Assembly: GCA_963833115.1 (NCBI GenBank)
Contig: CAWHWS010000002.1
Span: 124,001-188,000 of the forward strand
Length of the DNA stretch: 64,000 nucleotides
Direction of reading: 5' to 3'
From: Hasllibacter sp963833115
Lineage (GTDB): Bacteria > Pseudomonadota > Alphaproteobacteria > Rhodobacterales > Rhodobacteraceae
Part shown: piece after piece, positions 47,627 through 56,271 of the stretch
How positions within the stretch are numbered: position 1 is the first letter of the stretch
Layout: each line of letters begins with the position of its first letter
Notes under the pieces: generated by a model
What the model was told of the DNA's origin: nothing
What the model saw: the letters and a program-made list of their open reading frames with translations, nothing else
The model's database searches: none
Made by a program: the position numbers and the translations under genes

Positions 47627-49432
47627 ATGAGCATAGGTCCACGGCGCGCGCGGGCGCTCGTCCTCTGCCTCGCCCTCGGCCTCGGCCCGGCGGCCGCCCT
47701 CGACGTCGACCTCGTCGTCACCGGCGATCCCGAGCTCGAGGACGACCTGCGCGGCGCCTCGCTCCTCCTGGGCCCGGCCGCCGAGGATCTGACCTCCGCC
47801 CAGGACGTGCTCGCGGCGGCGCGGGCCGACTATACCCGCCTCGTCGGCCGGCTCTACGCCCGCGGCCATTTCGGCCCGCGCGTGAACATCCTCATCGACG
47901 GGCGAGAGGCCGCGGGCATCCCGCCCCTGGGCGGGCCCAGCGCGGTCGCCGACGTGCGCATCCTCGTCGACACCGGCCCCGCCTTCCGCTTCGGCCGGGC
48001 GGAGATCGGCCCCCTCGCGGACGGGACCGAGCTGCCCGAGGACTTCGCGCCCGGCGGCCCCGCCTCGACCGGCGCGGTGCGCGCCGCCGCCGCGTCCGCG
48101 ATCTCCACCTGGCGCGCCGGGGGCCGGGCCAAGGCCGAGGTCGAGGACCAGTCCGTGATCGCGCGCCATGACGACGACGAGCTCGACGTGGCCATCCGCC
48201 TGCGTCCGGGGCCGGTCGTGCGCTACGGCCCCCTGACGATCACCGGCCGCAGCGCCGTGCGCGAGGCCCGCATCCGGGAGATCGTGGGCGTCGAGCTCGG
48301 GCGCACCTTCGACCCCGAGGACCTCGTGCGCGCCGAGCGCCGGCTGCGCCGCACCGGCGCCTTCCGCGCCGCGGCCCTCACCGAAGGGGAGACCCTCGGC
48401 CCTGGCGACACCCTGCCACTGGAGCTCACCGTCGTCGACGCCCCGCCCCGCCGCTTCGGCGTCGGCGCCGAGCTCGCCACGGGCTCCGGCGGCATGCTCA
48501 GCGGCTTCTGGATGCACCGCAACCTCCTGGGCGGGGCCGAGCGCCTTCGGTTCGACGCGGAGATCGGCGGCCTGGGCGCCACCACCGAGGGCGACGGCGT
48601 CGACTACCTCGTCTCGGCGCTCTTTAACCGCCCCTCGACCTTCCGCGCCGATCAGGACCTCTCCTTCCGCATCGTGGCCGAGCACGAGGAGGAGCCGAAC
48701 TTCACCACCGACAACCTCCGCGTGGAGAGCTTCATCACGCGCTACGCGACCGACGAGCTGACCCTGACCGCCGGGATCGAGCTGCGCTACGACAGGAGCG
48801 AGGACGACCTCGGGGAGCGGACCTTCCGTCAGATCAGCCTGCCGCTCTCGGCCGAATACGACCGCCGCGACGACGAGCTGAACCCCACCGACGGCTACTT
48901 CGTGGAGGCGCAGGTGCGGCCCTTCGCCGATCTCGGCGACCAGGATTCGGGCGCGCGGATCTTCCTCGACCTGCGCGGCTTCGAGGATTTCGGCCCCGAG
49001 GGGCGCACCGTCGCCGCCCTGCGCCTCGCCATGGGCTCCATCGTCGGCGCCAGCCGCGCGGGCACCCCGCCGGACTACCTCTTCTTCTCCGGCGGCGGCG
49101 CGACCGTGCGGGGCCAGCCCTTCGAGGTGCTCGGCGTCACCGTCGAGGACGGGGACGGCGAGGAGGGCACCGTCGGCGGGCGCAGCCTCCTTGCGATCCA
49201 GAGCGAGATCCGCCGCGAGGTCACCGGCAAGATCGGCGTCGTCGGGTTCCTCGACGCCGGCTTCGTCGGCGAGGACAGCTTCGGCGGCGACGGCGAGGTC
49301 CATGCCGGCGCCGGGCTCGGCCTGCGCTACGACACCGGCTTCGGCCCGATCCGCGTCGACCTCGGCGCTCCCGTGGCCGGCGACACCGGCGACGGGCTGC
49401 AACTCTACATCGGCATCGGGCAGGCGTTCTGA
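47627..49432 (+). CDS. tamA: Outer-membrane translocation protein TamA (Omp85 family)
   Basis: This 601-aa outer-membrane protein has a signal peptide (RARALVLCLALGLGPAAA), about three POTRA domains up to residue 260 (for example VVRYGPLTITGRSAVREAR) and a C-terminal 16-strand barrel. The Omp85 hallmark is present near the end as FSGGGATVRGQPFE (the [LF]-x-G-G-x-x-V-R-G motif), and the final residues ...LYIGIGQAF end with the aromatic barrel signal. With TamB it forms the translocation and assembly module involved in outer-membrane and lipid transport. TamB starts within its stop codon (TGATG). Confidence 0.93.
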   Translation: MSIGPRRARALVLCLALGLGPAAALDVDLVVTGDPELEDDLRGASLLLGPAAEDLTSAQDVLAAARADYTRLVGRLYARGHFGPRVNILIDGREAAGIPPLGGPSAVADVRILVDTGPAFRFGRAEIGPLADGTELPEDFAPGGPASTGAVRAAAASAISTWRAGGRAKAEVEDQSVIARHDDDELDVAIRLRPGPVVRYGPLTITGRSAVREARIREIVGVELGRTFDPEDLVRAERRLRRTGAFRAAALTEGETLGPGDTLPLELTVVDAPPRRFGVGAELATGSGGMLSGFWMHRNLLGGAERLRFDAEIGGLGATTEGDGVDYLVSALFNRPSTFRADQDLSFRIVAEHEEEPNFTTDNLRVESFITRYATDELTLTAGIELRYDRSEDDLGERTFRQISLPLSAEYDRRDDELNPTDGYFVEAQVRPFADLGDQDSGARIFLDLRGFEDFGPEGRTVAALRLAMGSIVGASRAGTPPDYLFFSGGGATVRGQPFEVLGVTVEDGDGEEGTVGGRSLLAIQSEIRREVTGKIGVVGFLDAGFVGEDSFGGDGEVHAGAGLGLRYDTGFGPIRVDLGAPVAGDTGDGLQLYIGIGQAF

Positions 49433-52400
49433 TGCGCGTCCTGGCGATCCTGCTCACCCTCCTCCTCGCCGCGCCCGCGCTCGCGCAGGACATCGACGAC
49501 GACGACGGCGGCCGCGGCTTCCTGACCGGCGCCATCGAGAACGCGCTCTCGGGCGCGGGCCGCGAGGTGCGCATCACCGGCTTCGAGGGCGCGCTCTCCT
49601 CCACGGCGACCCTGGACCGGCTCGAGATCTCGGACGAGGAGGGCGTCTGGCTCACCGTCCGGGACGCGCGCCTGACCTGGTCGCGCCGCGCCCTCCTGCG
49701 CGGCCGCCTGGAGGTCGAGGAGCTGATCGCCGGCGCCATCGTCGTCGAGCGCGCGCCCATCTCCGAGCCCGCCCCGCCGGACGCCGCCGCCTCCCAGTTC
49801 CGCATCCCCGAGCTTCCGGTCTCGGTCGACATCGGCCTGATCGCCGCCGAGCGCGTCGAGCTGGGCGAGGGGTTCCTCGGCGAGCGCCTGGCGTTCGAGC
49901 TCTCCGGCCGCGCCGCCCTCGCCGACGGCGCGCTCGACGCCGCGATCACCGCGCGCCGCGTCGACGGCACGCCCGGGCAGTTCGCCATCGCGCTGGGCTT
50001 CGAGCCCGGCGACGCGCGGCTCTCGGTCGACCTCTCGCTGACCGAGGACGCCGGCGGGATCGCCGCGACCCTCCTCGACCTGCCCGGCGCGCCCTCGGTC
50101 GCACTCCTGATCGAGGGGCAGGGCCCGCTGGACGATTTCCGCGCCCGGATCGACCTCGACACCGACGGCGAGGACCGGGTCTCCGGCGACGTCGTCCTCC
50201 TGGCCGAGGGGGAGGGCGCGGACGGCCCCACCCGCCGGTTCGAGCTCGACCTGAGCGGCGACGTGACCGCCCTCGCGCTGCCCGAGTACCGCGACTTCTT
50301 CGGCACCGATATCGGCCTGCGGGTCGCCGGCGCGCGCGAGCCCTCCGGCCGGATCGAGATCGAGGCGCTCGACCTGCGCTCCGCGGCCCTGCGCCTGACC
50401 GGGTCGGCCACCGTCGCGGCCGACAACCTGCCGGACGCCTTCGACCTCCAGGTCGTGCTCGGCAGCCCGGACGGGCCCGTCGCCCTGCCCGGCGGCGGCG
50501 GGATAGAGGTCGGCGCCGCCGACCTGCGGGCCACGTTCGACGCCTCGGACGGCGACGCCTGGACCCTCGCCGGCCGCATCGACGGGCTCGACACCGACCA
50601 GGTGGACATCGCCGCCATCGAGATCGACGGCGGCGGCGAGATCGCGCGCGACGCCCTGGCCGCCGGCGAGGGCCGCACCGTCACCGCCCGCGTGCGCCTG
50701 GAGACGGACGGCCTCGCCCTCGAGGACCCGGCCATCGCCGAGATCGTCGGCACCGGCCCCGCCGTGCAGCTCGACATCGCCTGGGAGGAGGGCGCGCCGG
50801 TCACCATCCGCCGCGCCGCCCTCGAAGGCGACGGCTACGGGCTCGACATCTCGGGGCGCTTCGACCTGGCCAGCAGCGAGGCCGAGGACGGCACCGTCAT
50901 CGAGGCCGGCCTCACCCTCGACGGCGAGGCCGCGTTCGAGGACCTCTCCCGCCTCGCCCCCCTGGCCGGCGCCGACCTGACCGGCGCCGCCCGGCTGGAG
51001 CTGGCGGGCCGCATCGCTCTCGGCGGCGCCTTCGACGTCGCCCTGACCGCGCAGGCCACCGATCTCGGCGTCGGCATCGCCGCGGTGGACGACCTCATCG
51101 GCGGCGAGGCGACCATCGCGCTCGACGCCGCGCGCGACCTCGACGGCACGGTCATCCGCGCCGCCAGCGTCGAGACGGGCGCGCTGGCCGCCGACCTCTC
51201 CGGCACGATCGGCGCGGACAGCGCGCGGATCGCACTCGTCGCGGCGCTCGCCGACATCTCCCCGCTCGTGCCGCAGCTTTCCGGCCCGGTCACCCTCGAC
51301 GGCGACGCGCGCATGACCGGCGGCCGCTGGACCCTCGGGCTCGAGGCCGCGGCCCCTGCCGGCACGACCGCCACCGTCTTCGTCGTCGCCCCGCCGGGCG
51401 GGCCGCTCGCGGTCGACTTCGAGGCCGACATCGCCCGCCTCGGCGAGATCGTGCCCCAGCTCGAGGGCGCCGCCACCGCCGCGGGCCGCGCCGTGCAGGC
51501 CGAGGACGGCTGGCGCGTGACCCTGGACGCCCAGGCGCCCCAGGGCCTGAGCGCCGAGGTCGACGCCCGCCTGATCACCGATGGTCCGATCGAGGCCGCC
51601 TACTCCGCCACCGTCGCCGATGTCGGCGCCTTCGCCGAGGCGCTCGAAGGCCCCGCCACCCTTCAGGGCACCGCCCGCATCGAGGACGGCGAGACCCGCG
51701 TCGAGGCCGAGGTCCAGGCGCCGCGCGGCATCTCCGCGACCGCCAGCGCGCGCCTCGCCGGCGAGGCCCCGCCGGTCATCGCCTACGACGCCCGCATCGC
51801 CGACATCGGCGCGTTCACCGAGCTCGTGACCGGCGCCGCGCGCCTCTCCGGCACCGCCACGCGGGACGGCGAGGCCTGGCTCACCGACGCGCGCCTCGCC
51901 GCACCCGCCGGCACCGCCCTGCGCGCCCGCGTGCGCCTCGACGGCGCGGACGTCGCGGCGAACCTCACCGGGCGGATCGAGACGCCGGGCGACATCGTGG
52001 ACGGCCTGCCCGGCCCGCTCGACATCCGCGCCGAGATCGCCCGCACGGACGGCACGATCGCCGCCGACGTGGCGGTCGACGCGCCGGGCGGCGACGCCCT
52101 GACCTTCACCGCGACCCTGCCGCCCGAGGGCGCGGCCGCCGGGCGCTTCGACCTGCGCGTGGCCAGGCCGGACCAGTTCCTCAACGGCCTGCCCGGCCCC
52201 CTCACGGCCAATGGCGACGTGACCCGGGATTCGGACGGCGCCATCACCATCGACGCCAGCGCGAGCGCCGCCGACGGCAGCGCCGTCAACGTCGACGGCG
52301 CGCTCCCCGCCGGTCTCGTCGGCGGAGAGGCCACCTTCGACGCGGTCATCGCCGATCTCGGCCGCTTCGTGCCGCAGCTCCCGGGCCGGGCCGAGCTGGC

Positions 52401-53985
52401 CGGCACCGTCCGCCGGACCGGGGCCGGCTGGGCGGTCGACGCGGACGCCGCCGCGCCCGCCGGCATCACCGCCACGGTCTCCGCCGCCCAGGGCCCGGAC
52501 GGCATCGCCGCCGAGTTCGACGCCCGCCTCGGCGACGTCTCGGTGTTCGTCCCGCAGCTCGCCGGCGCCGCCACCGCGCGCGGCACCGCCGCCCAGGTCG
52601 ACGGCGGCTACCGCCTCGACGTCGCCGCGACCGGCCCGGGCGGGCTCACCGCCGACATCGCCGGCATCTTCGGCGCCTCGAGCGACCTCTCCATCACCGG
52701 CAGCGCGCCCCTCGCCCTCGCCAACCCGTTCGTGCGGCCCCGCTCCCTGAGCGGCACGGCCCGGTTCGACCTCTCGCTCGACGGCCCGGCGGAGGTCTCC
52801 TCGCTCTCCGGGACCGTCTCCATCGCGGAGGCGCGCGTCGCCATCCCGCGCCAGCGCCTGTCGATCGAGGGGCTGGGCGGCACCGTGCGCCTCGGCGGCG
52901 GCACCGCGACGCTCGACCTGCGCGGCGCGGGCAGCAATGGCGGCACCATCGCGGTGGCGGGCTCCATCGGCCTGACGCCCCCCAACGCCGCGGACCTGCG
53001 CCTCACGGCGGCCGGCCTCGTGCTGCGCGACCCGATCCTCTACGAGACCAGCATCGACGCGGCCATCGCGATCACCGGCCCCGTGGTCGGCGGCGGCGGG
53101 CGCATCGCCGGCGAGGTGCGCCTGGGCGAGACCGAGGTCCGCATCGGCGACGCCCCCGTCGGCGGCACCGGCGCGATCCCGATCATCGACCACCGGCGCA
53201 GCCCGCCCGAGGTCGCCGCCACCCGGCAGCGCGCACGCCTCACCGCGACCGAGGTCGCCAACCGCGACGGCACCCCCCGCCGCAACCAGGGGTTCGCCCT
53301 CGACCTCACGGTCCTGGCCGAGCGGCGCATCTTCGTCCGCGGCCGCGGGCTCGACGCCGAGCTCGGCGGCACCCTGAGCTTGACCGGCTTCACCTCGAAC
53401 GTGATCCCCGCCGGCCGTTTCGAGCTGATCCGCGGCCGGCTCGACATCCTGGGGAGGCGGCTGACCCTGACCGAGGGCACGATCGCGCTCCAGGGCGACT
53501 TCGTGCCCACCGTCCGCCTCGTCGCCACCACGGACACCGATAGCGGGCAGATCTCCATCGTCGTGGACGGCCCCATCTCCGAGCCCGAGATCACCTTCGA
53601 GTCCGAAGCCGGCCTGCCGCAGGACGAGGTCATCGCCCAGCTCCTCTTCGGCCAGGACCTCGGCAGCCTCACGCCCCTCCAGGCCGCGCGCCTCGCCAGC
53701 GCGGTCGCCACCCTCACGGGGCGCGGCGGTCCCGGCTTCTTCGGCGACCTGCGGGAGAACTTCGGCCTTGACGACCTCGACCTGACCTCCCGCGACGACG
53801 GGACGGTCGCGCTGCGCGCCGGCCGCTACCTGACCGAGAACATCTATTCGGACGTCACCATCGACGCCGAGGGCCAGGCGGAGATCAACCTCAACCTCGA
53901 CGTGACCGACAACCTGACCGCCCGCGGCCGGCTCACCGCGGACGGCGAGACCGGCATCGGCATCTTCTACGAGCGCGACTACTAG
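49432..53985 (+). CDS. tamB: TamB, AsmA-like envelope-spanning protein
   Basis: This 1517-aa protein is the largest in the window. An N-terminal signal anchor (RVLAILLTLLLAAPALA) is followed by over 1100 residues of repetitive beta-rich sequence, here with an obvious imperfect periodicity of TARLxG/ADIxxFVPQL-type units between about 700 and 1080. The C-terminal DUF490 (TamB) domain includes LSLTGFTSNVIPAGRFEL, VPTVRLVATTDTD, and DVLNxNLDVTDNLT-like NLDVTDNLTARGRLT. It forms a hydrophobic groove across the periplasm for lipid or outer-membrane protein biogenesis. It overlaps tamA by 1 nt. Confidence 0.92.
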   Translation: MRVLAILLTLLLAAPALAQDIDDDDGGRGFLTGAIENALSGAGREVRITGFEGALSSTATLDRLEISDEEGVWLTVRDARLTWSRRALLRGRLEVEELIAGAIVVERAPISEPAPPDAAASQFRIPELPVSVDIGLIAAERVELGEGFLGERLAFELSGRAALADGALDAAITARRVDGTPGQFAIALGFEPGDARLSVDLSLTEDAGGIAATLLDLPGAPSVALLIEGQGPLDDFRARIDLDTDGEDRVSGDVVLLAEGEGADGPTRRFELDLSGDVTALALPEYRDFFGTDIGLRVAGAREPSGRIEIEALDLRSAALRLTGSATVAADNLPDAFDLQVVLGSPDGPVALPGGGGIEVGAADLRATFDASDGDAWTLAGRIDGLDTDQVDIAAIEIDGGGEIARDALAAGEGRTVTARVRLETDGLALEDPAIAEIVGTGPAVQLDIAWEEGAPVTIRRAALEGDGYGLDISGRFDLASSEAEDGTVIEAGLTLDGEAAFEDLSRLAPLAGADLTGAARLELAGRIALGGAFDVALTAQATDLGVGIAAVDDLIGGEATIALDAARDLDGTVIRAASVETGALAADLSGTIGADSARIALVAALADISPLVPQLSGPVTLDGDARMTGGRWTLGLEAAAPAGTTATVFVVAPPGGPLAVDFEADIARLGEIVPQLEGAATAAGRAVQAEDGWRVTLDAQAPQGLSAEVDARLITDGPIEAAYSATVADVGAFAEALEGPATLQGTARIEDGETRVEAEVQAPRGISATASARLAGEAPPVIAYDARIADIGAFTELVTGAARLSGTATRDGEAWLTDARLAAPAGTALRARVRLDGADVAANLTGRIETPGDIVDGLPGPLDIRAEIARTDGTIAADVAVDAPGGDALTFTATLPPEGAAAGRFDLRVARPDQFLNGLPGPLTANGDVTRDSDGAITIDASASAADGSAVNVDGALPAGLVGGEATFDAVIADLGRFVPQLPGRAELAGTVRRTGAGWAVDADAAAPAGITATVSAAQGPDGIAAEFDARLGDVSVFVPQLAGAATARGTAAQVDGGYRLDVAATGPGGLTADIAGIFGASSDLSITGSAPLALANPFVRPRSLSGTARFDLSLDGPAEVSSLSGTVSIAEARVAIPRQRLSIEGLGGTVRLGGGTATLDLRGAGSNGGTIAVAGSIGLTPPNAADLRLTAAGLVLRDPILYETSIDAAIAITGPVVGGGGRIAGEVRLGETEVRIGDAPVGGTGAIPIIDHRRSPPEVAATRQRARLTATEVANRDGTPRRNQGFALDLTVLAERRIFVRGRGLDAELGGTLSLTGFTSNVIPAGRFELIRGRLDILGRRLTLTEGTIALQGDFVPTVRLVATTDTDSGQISIVVDGPISEPEITFESEAGLPQDEVIAQLLFGQDLGSLTPLQAARLASAVATLTGRGGPGFFGDLRENFGLDDLDLTSRDDGTVALRAGRYLTENIYSDVTIDAEGQAEINLNLDVTDNLTARGRLTADGETGIGIFYERDY

Positions 53986-53997
53986 CCGCGCGCGCCC

Positions 53998-54192
53998 TCA
54001 ATGGGTCTTGTCGTAGTCGACGGCGCCTCCGTCGCGGGTCGACGGCGCGTCGACCGCCAGCGTCGATTTCGGCGCGTCGGGGTCGTCGCGGCGCTGCTCC
54101 ACCTTCGCCTTCGAGCGCAGCGCGAGAACCGCCACGATCAGAAGCGTGACGAGCGCCAAGAGGGGGATGAGGAAGCCGAAATCCAAGTTCAT
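53998..54192 (-). CDS. Small single-helix membrane protein of the stress locus
   Basis: This 64-aa protein has one helix (FLIPLLALVTLLIVAVLAL), then a charged, hydrophilic tail. The start ATG 54190-54192 is preceded by GGAAGGACACG, the same leader as in front of the 63634-63855 gene. Upstream is the divergent EcfG palindrome (54271-54297), plus a weaker N18 version at 54231-54257. It converges on tamB with a 12-nt gap. No family is recognised; likely a general stress membrane protein, by promoter only. Confidence 0.75.
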   Translation of the reverse strand: MNLDFGFLIPLLALVTLLIVAVLALRSKAKVEQRRDDPDAPKSTLAVDAPSTRDGGAVDYDKTH

Positions 54193-54270
54193 CGCCGTGT
54201 CCTTCCGTGATGGGCCGCGAATGACCCGCCAACGCCGCGCCCCCGTGGTCCGGTTCCACGGCACGCCCCG

Positions 54271-54297
54271 GGAACGATCCCCCCCGCCGGCCGTTCC
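54271..54297. promoter_or_regulatory. Perfectly two-way EcfG promoter (27-bp symmetric site)
   Basis: On the plus strand GGAAC (54271-54275), N16, CGTT (54292-54295); on the minus strand GGAAC (54297-54293), N16, CGTT (54276-54273). Each -35 overlaps the other's -10, so one 27-bp site is the full EcfG consensus in both directions. The plus promoter serves the PRC-barrel gene (54341), the minus one the small membrane protein gene (54192). Confidence 0.75.
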
Positions 54298-54340
54298 TCC
54301 CGCTGCAGGCGCAGCGTCGCGCCGCCGCCCCGGAGCCGTC

Positions 54341-55072
54341 ATGCACCACCGACTGAGCGCCATGCTCGAAGGGACCGTCCGCCTCGGGGATGACGAGCTG
54401 GACGTCTCCGGCGCCTGGCTCGACCCCGAGGACGCGCGCCTGCGCTACCTGATCCTCGATCTCGGCGGCTGGATCCGCGGCCGCCACGCCCTCCTGGCCG
54501 CCGGCGCCCTCGCCCCCCGGGACGGGCGCTGGACCACCAGCGTCACCCGCGCCGAGGTCGAGGCCGCCGACCATCAGCCCGAGGGCGGCTTCCGCCTCGA
54601 CGGCGCCTCTCTGCCGGCCATCCTCACGGGCCCGTTCGGCAACACGATCTCCCCGATGCTGATCGCCGCCGGCCTGCGCTCCGAGGCGCGGGACGCGGCG
54701 CCCCCGATGCAGCCCGCCCTGCGCGAGGACGCCGCCGCCGCCCCCGACGCCCCCCCTCTCACGGACGCCGACCGCACCCGCGCCCTGGAGCGGTGGGAGG
54801 ACTGGCGCGACGCGCCCGTCTTCGCCCGCGACGGGGAGGTCGGGCCCCTCCTCGACCTCATCCTGGACGACGTCGACTGGCGCCCCGCCCGCGCGGTCGT
54901 CACCGCCGCGCGCGGCTCGGTCGGCCTGCCCTGGGCCCTCATGCGCCGGCGCGTGCGGCCCGGCGGCCACATCGTCATGGCGATCGACGCGCACGACATC
55001 GCCGACGCGCCCGGCGGCCTCGATGGCGGCGCCGCGGAGGACGAGGCCCTGCTGGCCCATTATCACGCCTGA
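54341..55072 (+). CDS. PRC-barrel domain protein, two barrels
   Basis: This 243-aa cytoplasmic protein contains two PRC-barrel-like segments. The first, residues about 10-85, is LEGTVRLGDDELDVSGAWLD with LRYLILDLGGWIRGRHALL. The second, from about 160, is VFARDGEVGPLLDLILDDVDW with ARAVVTAARGSVGLPWALM. PRC-barrel proteins are common in alphaproteobacterial general stress regulons and bind RNA or other proteins; the exact role is unknown. An exact EcfG promoter lies 46-70 nt upstream of the ATG. GGAG precedes the ATG. The following gene has its own EcfG site 8 nt after this stop. Confidence 0.82.
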   Translation: MHHRLSAMLEGTVRLGDDELDVSGAWLDPEDARLRYLILDLGGWIRGRHALLAAGALAPRDGRWTTSVTRAEVEAADHQPEGGFRLDGASLPAILTGPFGNTISPMLIAAGLRSEARDAAPPMQPALREDAAAAPDAPPLTDADRTRALERWEDWRDAPVFARDGEVGPLLDLILDDVDWRPARAVVTAARGSVGLPWALMRRRVRPGGHIVMAIDAHDIADAPGGLDGGAAEDEALLAHYHA

Positions 55073-55079
55073 CCCACGG

Positions 55080-55104
55080 GGAACCTCCCTTCCCGGGCGG
55101 CGTT
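55080..55104 (+). promoter_or_regulatory. EcfG-type promoter before the AI-2E-family permease gene
   Basis: GGAAC at 55080-55084, 16 nt, CGTT at 55101-55104, starting 7 nt after the PRC-barrel stop. Expected start of transcription near 55111, about 45 nt before the permease ATG at 55156. With the neighbouring two-way site it makes a dense block of EcfG promoters. Confidence 0.65.
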
Positions 55105-55155
55105 GGACCACGCCCGCCGGACTCCTCCGCGCGGCCGGCGGAGGCGCGCGCCCGG

Positions 55156-56271
55156 ATGCAGACCCCGCCCGCCCAAGGCCCGCAGGGCGCGTCCGTGCCG
55201 GGCGTGGTCCGCTGGTCCCTCGTCATCCTGGCGGCCTGCGCCGCCTTCGCCGTCCTGCGCTTCGGTCAAAGCGTGTTCGCGCCCCTCCTCCTCGCCTTCG
55301 TCATCGGCGTCGTTCTCTCGCCGCTCTCGGACTGGCTCGCCGGCCTCGGCCTGCCCCGCGTCGCCGCCGCGCTCGCCTCGCTCGCGGTCGCCCTGGCCGC
55401 GATGGTCGGCATCGCGGCGCTGGCGGAGCCCCTGATGTGGCGCGTCGTCGACCGCCTGCCGGTCATCTGGCGCCAGCTCGGCGAGGTCGTGACCGAGCTT
55501 CAGCGCGTCCTCGGCGGCATGGCGATCGGCCCCGCCACCGCCTTCGGCCCCGAGGGCGGCGACGACACCGCCGAGGCCGTCAACGACGCGCTCCCCTCCC
55601 TGACCGACGCGCTGTTCCTCGCGCCCGCCGTCGCCGCGCAGCTCCTGATCTTCGTCGGCACGCTCTTCTTCTTCCTGCTGAGCCGCGTCGAGGTCTACGA
55701 CTACCTCTCGCGCCACCACGTCCTCTCGAGCCGTCCCCGCGACGTCAGCCGCATCCTCCTGGCGGCCGAGCGGCGGGTCTCGCGCTACTTCCTCACCATC
55801 ACCGTCATCAACGCGGCCTTCGGCACCATCGTCGCGGGCGCCATGTGGCTTGCCGGCATGCCCAGCCCTCTCCTGTGGGGCACGGTCGCGTTCCTGGCCA
55901 ACTTCATCCTCTATCTCGGGCCGGCCTGCGTCGCGATCATGCTGCTGATCGCCGGCTCGATGAACTTCGCCGGCCTCCAGGCGCTGGTGCCCGCGATCCT
56001 CTACGTGTGCCTCAACGCGACCGAAGGGCAGTTCGTGACCCCCGGCCTCGTCGGGCGGCAGCTGCGCGTCTCCCCGCTCCTGGTGTTCCTGAGCCTGGTG
56101 TTCTGGCTCTGGCTATGGGGCCCGATCGGCGGGTTCGTGGCGATCCCGCTCCTGGTCTGGGCGATCGCGGTCGCCTCGCCGAACCGTGAGGACGGCCGCG
56201 CCGCCGGCGTGCGCCGCGCCCTTCGGACCCATGACGAGGAGCTCGAGGACGATAACGCCTCGTCCGACTAG
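55156..56271 (+). CDS. AI-2E-family (PerM-like) membrane permease
   Basis: This 371-aa inner-membrane protein has about eight helices. Two helices at the N-terminus (SLVILAACAAFAVLRFG and VFAPLLLAFVIGVVLSPLSDWL) precede a helical periplasmic-type domain (about 85-150), then a helix, the conserved LLAAERRVSRYFLTITVINAAFG region, and paired helices ending FLSLVFWLWLWGPIGGFVAIPLLVWAI. This is the family of AI-2E (TqsA/PerM) exporters; an autoinducer is only one of several proposed substrates, and Na+/H+ antiport is known for others. Its stop shares CTAG with the convergent phospholipase gene. Confidence 0.9.
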   Translation: MQTPPAQGPQGASVPGVVRWSLVILAACAAFAVLRFGQSVFAPLLLAFVIGVVLSPLSDWLAGLGLPRVAAALASLAVALAAMVGIAALAEPLMWRVVDRLPVIWRQLGEVVTELQRVLGGMAIGPATAFGPEGGDDTAEAVNDALPSLTDALFLAPAVAAQLLIFVGTLFFFLLSRVEVYDYLSRHHVLSSRPRDVSRILLAAERRVSRYFLTITVINAAFGTIVAGAMWLAGMPSPLLWGTVAFLANFILYLGPACVAIMLLIAGSMNFAGLQALVPAILYVCLNATEGQFVTPGLVGRQLRVSPLLVFLSLVFWLWLWGPIGGFVAIPLLVWAIAVASPNREDGRAAGVRRALRTHDEELEDDNASSD

